A stretch of 64,000 nt of DNA from Paragorgia papillata. Lineage: Eukaryota; Cnidaria; Anthozoa; Scleralcyonacea; Coralliidae. The position numbers and the translations under genes are program-made. The notes below the pieces were generated by a model, which was not told the DNA's origin, searched no databases, and was given only the letters and a program-made list of their open reading frames with translations. Shown here piece by piece: positions 23,301 to 33,045 of the stretch. Every line of letters begins with the position of its first letter. Position 1 is the first letter of the stretch. Where the stretch lies: contig JAWNZC010000311.1 in the NCBI GenBank assembly GCA_035771165.1, forward strand, positions 3,584,501 through 3,648,500, given 5' to 3'.

Positions 23301-23535
23301 CGCATTACGACGAGAAAACTAGACAAACTAGTTTTTTTGGTCATTTGTATTATGTTCGGCACATCAGTGGTAAGTTCGACGTTTAAAACCGCGTTGAACC
23401 AGAGTCGAACTTAACGAACCGGTCGTCGCACGACATATTAGGGTCGACCTTAATTAATTAAAACGTTTCAAACGTCGAACTCATAATGTACTTAACACCT
23501 TGTATTAGATTCGGCACATGATAAACAGGCCTCAT
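20397..23535. mobile_element. Element with TTCGAC-rich inverted ends, interrupted by a LINE
   Basis: The left end (aggcctagttc, then atcatgtgccgaa and agttcgac) and the inverse of the right end (aggcctgtttatcatgtgcc, then gagttcgac) match in inverted orientation. Both flanks carry repeated ttcgac/gtcgaa motifs (20449-20515 and 23368-23485). A degenerate ggttagggtt-like stretch lies at 20553-20600. The central part is replaced by LINE sequence (20933-23098). The class of the outer element is unknown; motif clustering near both ends suggests a DNA transposon. Confidence 0.5.
20933..22889 (+). pseudogene. CR1/L2-like LINE reverse transcriptase, truncated and broken
   Basis: A pre-RT segment (NPKEFWNLVNSIKS...EWFNYFQDLN, 20933-21116) precedes a gap, then RT from about 21205: DYQIGFRHRFRTSDHLLVLK, FACFIDIRKAYDSVW (motif A), then after a short TATA insertion near 21525 SPTLFNIFIN (motif B region), LLYADDLIIMS (catalytic YADD), NLKKSMVL and a thumb. 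An in-frame TAA at 22641 interrupts a frame that continues with CTLCHSNEIGDEFHYLMSC, the C-terminal zinc-knuckle-like CxxC...H...C motif of CR1/L2-type elements, to 22889. The 3' tail has aataaagtattatcttatct near 23078-23098, a simple-repeat end typical of such LINEs. The endonuclease domain is absent (5' truncation). Confidence 0.85.
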
Positions 23536-23917
23536 TATAACTAAGTTCAGTGCATATATAACACAATTGAGGTCGGATATAAACATTAACGTCGGAGTAG
23601 ATAATCACTGATTTAACGTCGGCATGAATAAAAATAGGTACGCAATGCGTACATGTGACCACCACTGTTAAGCACAGAAAGAGATATAAACTTAGAAGCA
23701 ATTCATGAAAATGTGTGAAAAGCACACAGACACAAAAAAATGATAGTTCAGTATTTTAAATCATTTTATACATGTACAGTATTGCTAATTTGAACATGGC
23801 ACATACTATACGTACATCTTTACTGGCTGTTTCCTAAACAGCATATATTAGCATCCAAAGCATGCATAAACATGCCCCCAAGTTTTACATGAAGTGAACT
23901 TGTAAAATTCAGATTGT

Positions 23918-24145
23918 TGCACGAAGCCCGGATAGCTTATCTGGTGGATAAATCCTAGCTAGAGAACCACTCCAGTGGTTCTTTGAACAACCCAATTTAA
24001 CTTTTATCCACTGAACAGCACTATCAGGTACATAACTATTCAGTGGATAAAATTTTATATTAGATTGTTCAAAGCATGATTAGTGCTGTTCTTTAGCTAG
24101 AACTTATCAACTAGATTAGCTATCTCGGCTTTGTACAACCCACCC
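23918..24145. mobile_element. Palindromic MITE (about 225 bp)
   Basis: The left half (gttgcacgaagcccggatag, cttatctggtggataa, tagctagagaac) pairs with the inverse of the right half (gttgtacaaagccgagatag, ctaatctagttgataa, tagctaaagaac). Arms are over 50 bp, and inner ttatccactgaa/ttcagtggataa repeats make the whole unit nearly self-complementary. The target duplication is unclear. Confidence 0.7.
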
Positions 24146-24160
24146 CAGATCATATACATG

Positions 24161-24276
24161 TAGATTATTTTTGTGGAAATACCACGTAAAATATTTTTAT
24201 AGCATTTCAGCCTGTTGACTCAGGCCGAAAGCTTACCAAATAAATATTCTTCATGGTGTTTCCACAAAAATAATCT
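24161..24276. mobile_element. Small palindromic MITE (116 bp)
   Basis: Arms of about 40 bp (tagattatttttgtggaaa, then accacgtaaaatattt) pair with the inverse of 24237-24276 (aaatattcttcatggtgttt, ccacaaaaataatcta). It lies only about 15 bp from the preceding MITE. Confidence 0.75.
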
Positions 24277-25112
24277 ATAGTACATTATCGCCATGAAAAC
24301 TTTCAAAGAATTAATCACCCCAGATAAATATTAACATTGTGTTCCAAAACAACATTTTACCTGTCATAAATATGCTGTTGGTGGCGTTCAAGTGTAATGC
24401 ACATCACTAACATTTTGTGATTCTGCTAGTATTTTAAATAAAACAGTACAACAATACTCAGTGTTGTAGTTTCAACAGATATATTTCCTCATTTCATGGC
24501 TTTCAACATATTCAAGGCTTTAAGTTTCCCAACACTTCACAATAGCTTTTCAACAATTTATCAAAATATACAATTGGTGGCACTTAGACACCAGATTATA
24601 GAATATTTTAGTACTTTCACAAGAGTCAGACTTCTGGTGTTATCTGCTATTCTGTGGTCAGACCGCTGTTGCAGCTCTGGTGTGCAGAAACTTTGATTTC
24701 TTAATTTCATTATACAAGATATTGAACAACACCTAAAACAACTAAACAAAGCACAAAGTCAAGGTTTTTTAATGTCTATATAACAGCCAACATATTTTGT
24801 CATCATAAATTTCTTATATACATGTGTATAGTGTAAATACAGGGTACTGTGATATATACTTCTCAAACTCATTAATATTTCATAAACCAAACACTTAGGA
24901 AAATCATAAGCGATATGTGATCAAACACTTGGATAGATTAAGCCAACTCTTACCTCAAACATTTCTTAAAAATACTGATTCATTTGACAACTGATCGCAA
25001 CTGATTCATTGCCTGATTTGTTTGACCTTGAAATACTTGAAAGTTGTGTTTGATCTAATATCAAAACACCTAGCTCGAAGTTGGTTAAAACACGCTTCTC
25101 ACTCTTAGTGCA

Positions 25113-25149
<37 letters not shown>

Positions 25150-26864
25150 CTGTACATGCAGTACAAACACGAGCCACCGACCAGTGAGCACAACACACAA
25201 TTCAACCAAAATTAAACTTAAAAAATTCATAAAGCGATCTTGTCATTATAAATCATTTATATCGAAGACTTTGGTGTATATTGACAATTTCTTCGATAAA
25301 AGAAGGTTGAAGGCACAAATACTAGCGAACTTTATAAGCTGAATATTTCTGAAGTACGAGGTTGGCTTTGACATCGCTAGAAATTCGGGACATGCGATTG
25401 CGCAAATTCACTTTATATGTTACATTTCGTTAGAAAATGTGTAGGGTGATACATAAAGAAACCATGTTGATTCTTAACTTATTCACTTAATATCGCTATA
25501 GAACAATTAAAAATAAAAAATGTTCAAACGTGGCATGAAAAGTTTACCTATAATCTCCCAGATTGTAAAACAACTGAAGTTAATTTTTAAAATCTCATGA
25601 TTATTTAGAGTGCTTTTTTAAAAGGGCTGGCAGTTGAAATTGTGTAGAGGAATCGCCCTAAAACTTTATAGAAATCCCAAAAGTCATAGTTCATAGATTG
25701 TAATTATGGTTAAACTGAAGCCGAAAGTAAAAATGTTCAAACGGATGTGATATAATTATACTTTAAATGAACCAACCCAATTGCTCGTGGACCAGTAAAT
25801 TTAGTTTCAATGATTATTTCATCCAGTTGAAAACTGCACTTAAAGAGAAACCAGCTAATATCGGAAATCATTCCACGGTAAAACCGTCCAAATTGCCTGA
25901 GATCAAACTTCGATATCTCGGCCAAATATGCACCGAGTTTTGTAGAAAAAGAAGGGCATTGGAAAGCTTATTCCCCCCCACTTTCTAGCTGTATAGTAAT
26001 ATGTTTGATTAGCGGTATAACTACAGACTGGGCAGCACTTCAACTAACCCAAACATTATGCATCACGATTAAGACTACGTCACCTAGTCCCAGCGCATTT
26101 CGCAGGCTTATTGGCCTTGATTTGAAATGTTTTCAACTTTCAAGCCGAAAACATATTCGTCTCCACTGAAATGTCTGACAATTGTTCTTTGCAAGAGCAA
26201 TTTAAAATTAATTTTCAATTAGAAAGTGCTGAATACTCTTGTAATCTGCAATATTTATTTGAACAACGGGATGGTACATGCTTGACTCTCCAAATACCCA
26301 ACAAAGTGCTGCTAAAATGGTGGAAATTGAAAGATACGGTGGCGAATGCAGCGCACCTGGAACTTCTTCACTTCAGTAGAGAAAAATTTCATTTTATTTG
26401 GATTAACCGCTGATAAAACACCAGGGGCTCTTGCTTATTGGAATAACCGTAGATCTTAGCCGTGGGCTCAAATGTCCCAAATTTCTAGCGATGGATATAA
26501 AATTTGTTTCCGATCAAGTATTTATAGATTTTGTATATAGTATATAAGATAAACAACGTCACAGTCTTGAAACTATTTCTTACCTTGTATAAACTGATCA
26601 ATGACAGAAACCGTTCCAAGAAGAAAAGATTTGCAAAGTAATAATTAACACTTTTCAAAAATCAAAACAGTCATCGAGAGAGCAACCAAAAAATGCAAAG
26701 ATGAGATTCAGTTTAGTTTTAACTCATTCCTGTCCGAGGGCTTCCCCAGAGGTGAATAAAATCGTCTGGCGTTAGCCAGATTAAAATACTAAAGACCAAT
26801 TATATTCGGACAGAGAAGAGTTAATATTCCAGTGGTTTATTCCCAAGAAAACAGCTCGAGTACT
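24277..26864. other. No gene recognised
   Basis: AT-rich sequence. An (AT)n microsatellite occupies about 25115-25143. Frames at 24496-24696, 25112-25342, 25767-25988 and 26171-26413 show no recognisable domain. The last is 80 codons, ends KFHFIWINR, and might be an exon or relic, but nothing supports a function. A single cgtctggcgttag motif near 26763 relates to the tandem repeat at 9831. Confidence 0.4.
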
Positions 26865-26865
26865 T

Positions 26866-26945
26866 CTCGAATATCTGGCGATCAATGGCCATATTCTCGA
26901 CTATATGGCGATCGTGCCGAATATCTGGCGATAGCTGTCGAGTAT
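26866..26945. repeat. Short imperfect tandem repeat (atatctggcgat)
   Basis: Four spaced occurrences of atatctggcgat or ctatatggcgatc form a roughly 20-30 bp irregular repeat. It is non-coding as far as can be seen. Confidence 0.55.
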
Positions 26946-27243
26946 GACGTAGTGAGGTCCACAAGACAAGCAAGCACTCACTCAAGATCACGCCGACATT
27001 ATGGCTACCGCTGACAAGTCAGCGGTAGTCACAAAAATTAAAATCATAAAGCAGGTAAAGTTCATATTATTTAATATTAAGTCTAACGTTTCGTTGCAAT
27101 ACTATATACAGCAACATCTTCCAGGTGTTTATCTGCGCTTGGCTGTCATATTCTTAACAATATTACGCTGTAAACAAGATTACGTTGTAATCGTGCGATA
27201 ATTGACATCACTATAATAGCTTGTACTATTTCATGATACAACG

Positions 27244-27781
27244 CAGCCTGGTTCCCAGGCCTCTCTTTTTAACGTCGTGCGACAGACCGAATTGTGAGAG
27301 GCCTGGAATAAAATGTTTTGCTTGTCCCCAAATCTGCCCCCAAATTATACAGGCACCTGAAACGGCCGTTTGGCGGAAAACCAAGGCAAATAACACTCAC
27401 GTCGGTCTGCACAATTCTTTAACACATCATATAGCAAGGTTGGTCTACTGCCAAAACGTTAAAATGGCATATTTCGATTTGTATATAAAATGTGTTTCGA
27501 CATAATCACTTCCTACGCCGAACACTACTTTGTCTTTAAAAAGCCTCGTATGTAACAACCTTTTAACGTAATGTAAAATAAATAAACCTCCTCGTTTGCT
27601 GTCTGCTCTCAAGAAGAAGTTTGTTTAAGTACCCTCGTTCATAAAGGTTAAATAATCCGCGCTCCAGCAGGATTCATGATAGATCAAGATGAACCTTTTC
27701 CACTAGTCCTCTCGCCCGATCCTTATTCTGTGACGTCACCAAAATAAGTTCGAGAGAAAAGAGGACTAGGAACTAGTTTGG
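27244..27781. mobile_element. hAT MITE with 8-bp target duplication
   Basis: It begins cagcctggttcccaggcctc and ends, inverted, ccaaactagttcctagtcct, about 15 of 20 positions matching with a one-base offset. The flanks are atacaacg at 27236-27243 and 27782-27789, a perfect 8-bp duplication. Excision would rejoin the left arm of the surrounding inverted-repeat element. The interior is non-coding; the 94-codon frame at 27221-27505 crosses the boundary. Confidence 0.85.
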
Positions 27782-28240
27782 ATACAACGATACAGCGATA
27801 CAGGAACCTGGAACCTGGAACCGAATGTTAATTTATCCTAAACTATGCTAATTATTCAAATTACGCGTAATAAGGTACAAACCATATCTCTTTTCCGGGG
27901 GGGTAGTTGTTCTGAAGAAATACCAATACACACTTTATGAGATACAAACACGCTTTATTTGATGGCGTTTTCTGTCAGGTGAATCTCAGTAAGACGTAGA
28001 GACTGCGATCGATAGGAAATCCTATTACCGGCATAATTATAATACTTGTAAAGCACTACACGCTGAAATATATTTCACTTGGCCATAGTGCACTTGCTCT
28101 CGAACCTGCGACAAAGGCGCGTTATCCCTTTTTATTATACAATGCTGATACAATCTCGACTGTGATTGGCTAAAATCCTACAAATAATTCTTGATGTCTG
28201 TAGCTATGACGCGCTGGCCAGCGGTTTAAACAAAACAAAC

Positions 28241-28357
28241 ATGGCGGCCGTCCTTAGGAGTGAAGATCAGAAGCGGATTAATCCAGCGGATTTGGCACGT
28301 TTTGTTGACGCTAAAACCACCAAGAAAAAACAAGCGAGCTACACATACATCTGTTAG
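28241..28357 (+). CDS. Putative first exon of a transposon-type gene
   Basis: The start ATG lies in aacATGGCGGCC, a strong initiation context that also resembles a YY1-type initiator, about 75 bp downstream of the inverted CCAAT box. The predicted peptide begins MAAVLRSEDQKRINPADLAR and continues FVDAKTTKKKQ before a stop. The AKTTKKK patch is reminiscent of the TKKAT motif in the N-terminal region of Crypton-derived (DUF3504/KIAA1958-like) proteins, one of which lies broken 1 kb away on the opposite strand. No donor site is obvious before the stop, so it may be a truncated relic. Confidence 0.35.
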   Translation: MAAVLRSEDQKRINPADLARFVDAKTTKKKQASYTYIC

Positions 28358-28871
28358 AGTTTAAAGCAGTGTTTGAAGGAGAAAATTGTATTTGAAAGCG
28401 AAAAAAGTTAGCGAACCTCGAACTGAAGACGGTATGAATATTTACTATTTTAACCTAGCTTTGTAAAAAACTTTCTAAAGGCTTCTACATTTATAATTGT
28501 ATAATAAAACAATTATTGATTTCGGTTATCGCATGATATCAAGAATTATCAAGGCCGAGGTTTGTGTTATCTGCCGAAGCCGAATAGCCACAGTAAAATA
28601 ATAAAAGTCCTTTTCAGATCTCAAAGGGTTAATTTCCTTATTATTACTCAAACAGTATATTAGGTGTTTCTTCAGAACAACTAAGCCCCCCACCCCACCC
28701 CCCTGGAAAAGAGAAATAGTCTGTACTTTTATAACGCGTAATTTCAATAATTAGAATAAATTAGGATAAATTAACATTCGGTTCCGGTTCCAGGTTCCGG
28801 TTCCAAGTTCCTGTATAGCGGCTGTATCGTTCTATCGCTGTATCATGAAATAGTACTAGCCCACTATAATG

Positions 28872-29394
28872 CAGCTTGGCCAAACCACTCTAAACCAATA
28901 ATTAGTCAGCGAAGCTGTGTGCATTTTCGCGACGGACATTTTTTTCGTCTAGATACTGGACGAAGACTAAACTAGCTTGCCTTTTGATTAGTGCAAGATT
29001 TAACTTAATAGCTTTTTAAATCCCACGGCTTTTTAAATCACACTATTCACCGACACTGAGGTGAATAATTGTTTTAGTATATGCCTTGCAGATCAAATAG
29101 CAAACACAAAAAATTAACACTTATTTCGCGTGCGAGAAAAGAACGCGCGAGAAACGTCACATGACAACAACATATGATGATCATCAGCTGACAAAATTAG
29201 TTCAAGTGTTCAACATCACTGACGATCGAACGATCGTATCGAATAAAAGCAACCAAAATCTTGGTATTTTTAAAGATATACGTTACACGTATATCTTTGA
29301 AAGTCTTAAAATTTGTGCTGGGCACTGGCATTGCCGCCTGGAAGATTGATATTGAAGTTGAAAATGCAGTTGTCGAATGTAGTACCGCCAGGAA
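28872..29394. other. No gene recognised
   Basis: Spacer between two transposon-derived regions. A palindrome aaagatatacgttacacgta, followed by tatcttt, is centred near 29283. The 62-codon frame at 29161-29349 has no recognisable features. Confidence 0.4.
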
Positions 29395-30764
29395 CTAAAC
29401 CATGAACGAGATGTTGGCCATCGTGAATCCCCAAGACGTTATAGCGGAGATATTTGCATTTGATGCGGTTGGGTTGGAGAGACTAGCATTGAAAGATGAA
29501 ACAGCGGTCGTTTTTGGCACACCTTGGTCTTCGATACGACGATCCGACTTCGAGTCGAGAAAGTTGGCAATTTCGTTGGACATCGCTTTGAACTGTTGGA
29601 ATGTCGGCGTGTCACTGTAACTCTCAATGCTAGCTTCGCTTTGGTGATCGCGGTGATCGCCTTGATATGTCGACTCTCGAAGTTTGATGCAGACAAAACA
29701 GTGACTGTTGGTAGCTCTGACCGAGTGATTTGTTAAGTACGGCTTAATTCCAGCTCTTGAAGTCATACCACGCAACATGTTTTCGATTGTGTTGTGGCCA
29801 ACGGGAATGGAGGAATACCAAACTGAATCTTTAGCTGGATTCAACGATTTGGACAGATCTCTTGGTTTTTGGAAAAGATTGCTAGAATCAGGATTCAGAT
29901 CAGAAAGATATTTGTTAATGAGTTGAAATGGACAGCGTTTGGAGCTAGGTCTTTCGAAAATGTTACCATTGGACATGTCTTCTTTGTCGTTGGGACCTCC
30001 CTGGTGGTTTTTTGTTGCCAAAATTGCACCTCGCTCGCTGCTGATTTCGAAGTACGCTTCACCCGTCGGCGTTTTCCTTTCGACAAGCATATTTTTCTTC
30101 ATTGTATTTTGATTTTCCCTACCTCTCCTGGCCAGGAACAAGGTGATGAAAAACCATGTTGTTTGGCTGTAATTTAGTAGGATTTAGAGTGTCGATTTCA
30201 ACGAGCTCGCCTTCTTCATACAACTTCTCGACGACTTCTTTGGTCAACGGTTGTTTGTGGACAGTTCGTGCAATTTCACCCTTTTTACTGAGGATTTTTT
30301 TAAAATTGCTCAGACTTTTGTTTGCTGAGGAGAACTGGGAATCTCCAACTATCGCAAAAGGATTGCTGAATGGTGGACTTCTTAAATGGCGATCCAACGC
30401 GGCTTGAATTGCGGTAAGCGACTTATTGTTGTAGTAACTTCCCTCACGTTTTCTCGCTGAGAGATAAAACTTTTGCAGGCATTTGTTTAATTCTTTAGGA
30501 GACATTTTCTCGAAAGGCGTTTTGAATTGTTCTTGTTGTTCAAACCATTCTGTAAAACATTTTTAAGTATTTTACTTATGTATTAAAGTTTAGCAAACTA
30601 GGCCCGCTCGATTATTTGTAAACAAAACAGTGGCAGCGATTTTCCGTATGTTTACAGCTTAAAAATTTTGTTGCTTTTTTAGTATTGTCTGGCACGGCAC
30701 CTTCATTTATTAAAAAAATTTCTGCTTCCGTAACTGAAGCAAAAGAGGTATGTTTTGCTTCCAT
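29395..30764 (-). pseudogene. Crypton/KIAA1958-like tyrosine recombinase pseudogene
   Basis: The minus-strand exon 1 (30764-30656) encodes MEAKHTSFASVTEAEIFLIN and ends PDNTKKATKF. A 106-bp intron (30655-30550) has GT and TTTTACAG borders. Exon 2 reads EWFEQQEQFKTPFEKMSPKE, then LNKCLQKFYLSARKREGSYY and KSLTAIQAALDRHL. After a frameshift near 30120-30141 comes FLARRGREN (box I arginine region), then SKRCPFQLINKYLSDLNPDS, GHNTIENMLRGMTSRAG, NHSVRAT (HxxR box) and, after two compensating indels near 29694 and 29645, EASIESYSDTPTFQQF (candidate catalytic Tyr). This is the DUF3504 recombinase fold known from Cryptons and their domesticated relatives. Joining exon 1 to exon 2 as marked would create a stop codon. 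With three frame breaks it cannot make an active recombinase. Confidence 0.75.
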
Positions 30765-31050
30765 TTTCTGGTCATTCAACCGGGAATGCACTGGGCAATA
30801 ACTGGATACTTCATGTAAGAACATTATAGAAAATAGAATACGACGGGTAGAATATACTGGTAACGTGGCGCACGAGATGGTTGGACAGCAGGGCGGTTAC
30901 ATAGGTGCATGGACAGCACATAATAGTACAATTTAGCATTTACATATCAAAGTCTATTCAAATAATACTAAAAACAATAGCAATAACCGGGTTATATCAA
31001 ATAAGAGACTGCTCATTATTTATTATACAAGGATTTCTTTCGCTGCCCCA
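30765..31050. other. No gene recognised
   Basis: Region upstream of the recombinase pseudogene (its promoter side on the minus strand). No CCAAT or TATA element is convincing. Confidence 0.35.
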
Positions 31051-31222
31051 GCAGCGGCGGAATATTTTTTTATATTGGAGGGGCTAATTATTCGTCAATA
31101 GAATGATAAAAAGTGTTTTTGCCCCCTCCCCGGCATCAAATTTTAGGCCTTTTTTAGCCCCATTGTCGAAGATGTTGGGGGGACTTAGCTCCAGTCTTGG
31201 AAATATTGGGGGATATAGCCCC
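31051..31222. mobile_element. Left part of a hAT-like MITE
   Basis: It starts with a cagcggcggaatat-like terminus and continues with short repeated motifs (gggggacttagctcc, gggggatatagcccc). It abuts the left end of the next hAT element at 31223 with no spacer. The MITE right-half at 36437-36569 may be its other half, separated by the large insertion between them. Confidence 0.4.
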
Positions 31223-31344
31223 CAGGGGCGGATTTAGCGTTAGTCAAGTAAGTCAGATGACTAACGTGAAAATTGTTAAGCGAAAATTGTATTTTATATT
31301 ATATTATATTTATGCTTAGAAGTGAAGTAACATTACGTAACGTT

Positions 31345-31672
31345 ACGTGTTGCAGGATTTAAGCCGATTTAGCCATTCTCATTCTCATTAGTCCAAAACA
31401 GCCAAAACTCGAGCGCTGACTGGTTTAGATTTTGCAGGATTTAGGCCGATTCTTGCAGGATTTAGGCCGATTCTTGCAGGATTTAGGCCGATTTAGCCAT
31501 TCTCATTGGTCCAAAACAGCCAAATCGCGAGCGCTGACTGGTTTAGATTTTTGCAGGATTTAGGCCGATTTAGCCATTCTCATTGGTCCAAAACAGCCAA
31601 ATCGCGAGCGCTGACTGGTTTAGATTTTTGCAGGATTTAGGCCGATTTAGCCATTGTGATTGGCTAAAACGA
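31345..31672 (+). promoter_or_regulatory. 77-bp tandem repeats with inverted CCAAT boxes
   Basis: Units start at tgcaggatttaggccgattt (for example 31475, 31552 and 31629, exactly 77 bp apart). They contain ctcattggtcc (inverted CCAAT), aacagccaaatcgcgagcgc and gactggtttagattt. A more diverged first unit starts near 31352 and two truncated 22-bp units precede 31475. The last unit becomes gtgattggctaaaa, about 120 bp before the ATG at 31782. The repeats are well placed to act as a multi-CCAAT promoter or as subterminal transposase-binding sites. Confidence 0.6.
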
Positions 31673-31781
31673 GGCGAATCGTTGAATCTGATTGGTTGAT
31701 TGCTTTGCCGAAAGTATGCCGTACCGGAACCCTGCAAAATGCGGTCTGCAAGGTCTTCGTTCAGTCTAATTCTGTTCGATC

Positions 31782-33045
31782 ATGGCTTCTACATGCTTGT
31801 TAGATCGTGCGTTGTCTGCTTTAAAAAGCAACGATGATGTCCTTTTGCGGCAAATGTATGTTGATTTGTCTGCGAGAATGAGTGCTTGTCGAGTACTGGC
31901 GGCCGGAGAGCATTTCCCGAAGATTGGGAAGACATTATACCGAGATATCGGTGCTGAGACGACTTATTTACCACAGCACGTGAAGGCGGACAAGAGCAAG
32001 CCATATGTCGCTCTAAGGTAAGCTTATCTATACAGTGGTTTATCAATATGAATTCAATATCGATGTTACTTAGTCTGCCTGTCATGTTATCCTTTGTTGA
32101 TTAGATATCCTTTCATATTAGCATAATCTGCGTTGAGCAGAGCACACTGGTTTTATTAATATTCATAAACCAACGCTAAAGCTTCATGTATTATGTATAT
32201 ACGTCTACTTAGTAGTGTCTCAATTCTAGATACTCGCTAGTATGCGAAGTACTACAAATTTTGTATTATTTGTCACAGATTGCCTTTCCACAGTAGTTTA
32301 CATTCGTCCTCAGTTCAAGATTTCTGATGGAATTATGTTATCTTAATATTTTAGGTCTGAAGCTTCTGGGAATTGTCTTTATAGCTCTGCGTCCTTGGCC
32401 TTGGTAGGAGATAATTCCCTTGTTGAAACACTGAGGGTTACGGTATCAATTGAGCTTTTTTTAAATGCCACCTTTTATTGTAATCATCCATCTTTTCATT
32501 CTATCTTTGCAAAGCACAAAGAGAAAGTATGTAGTAGTGTAAACAATCTTTTGCCTATGTCCGTTTCATTTGATAGCTTGGATTCTGGTTTATCTGGAGA
32601 AAACCTAGTTAGGGTGGAAGCCATTTCCAACTGTGAGAATAAAAAATGGGCAAGCTTTCTTTGTATACTTGGTCTCTCTTCAGTTACAAATAGAAATATT
32701 ACTTTGTTCTATCCGGACTGTGGAGAACTTAGGTTTAAATTACTATTTAATCAACAAGTAAACCCTCGTCTTCCTTTGGCAACTGCATCTGATGATCTAC
32801 ATATACTGTTTAGTTTTGAAGGTGCAGTCACTGCTGGTGAAGTATTTAAACCAAACCATTTTGTGCCTATTGTCTTTGGGGTAACTAGGGTGAAAAGGAA
32901 GGCACGGCAGGCAGCTCCACAAATTCTAAAGCGAAGTTGTAATGTTGCTCCTGTTAGGGGCACTGGTAAGGATGCCTCCCCTAAAATTTCTTCTTTTTTC
33001 TCACCTGCTTCTACTGTTCAAGCAGAATCTAATACAGTTTGGTAA
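31782..33045 (+). CDS. Vertnin/OTU-like accessory protein, two exons (31782-32017, 32355-33045)
   Basis: Exon 1 encodes MASTCLLDRALSALK through KPYVALR. The donor AG|GTAAGC at 32017/32018 and the acceptor TTTTAG|G at 32354/32355 join in frame to give ALRSEASGNCLYSSASLALV. The product is about 308 residues. The core pattern (GNCLYSSASLALVGD, ETLRVTVSIELFLNATFY, WASFLCILGLSSVTNRNI, LHILFSF and FKPNHFVPIVFGV) follows the vertnin family layout, itself an OTU-protease-like fold. C of GNC could correspond to the OTU nucleophile and H of NHF to its histidine. The C-terminal tail is basic (KRKARQ) then serine-rich, and ends in the frame-change zone near 33040. It may be a separate accessory protein, or the N-terminal half of one long transposase now split by a frameshift. 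Confidence 0.6.

Larger units (their letters stand above)
27209..28871. mobile_element. Inverted-repeat element carrying a promoter and first exon
   Basis: The outer ends are inverted (cactataatagcttgtacta then tttcatgatac on the left; cattatagtgggctagtact then tttcatgatac read inward from 28871). The inner arms (27782-about 27925 and about 28667-28835) share gatacagcgatacagg-type sequence, GGTTCC/GGAACC repeats, ttaatttatcctaa, ttacgcgt and ccccccgga-like blocks. The left arm is split by a 538-bp hAT MITE. Between the arms lie an inverted CCAAT box (gtgattggctaaaa, 28159) and an ATG exon at 28241. The class is unknown. Confidence 0.7.

Noticed and set aside
26171..26413. 80-codon ORF with protein-like composition
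   Set aside because: No recognisable motif, splice context or neighbouring exon; not enough to call a gene.
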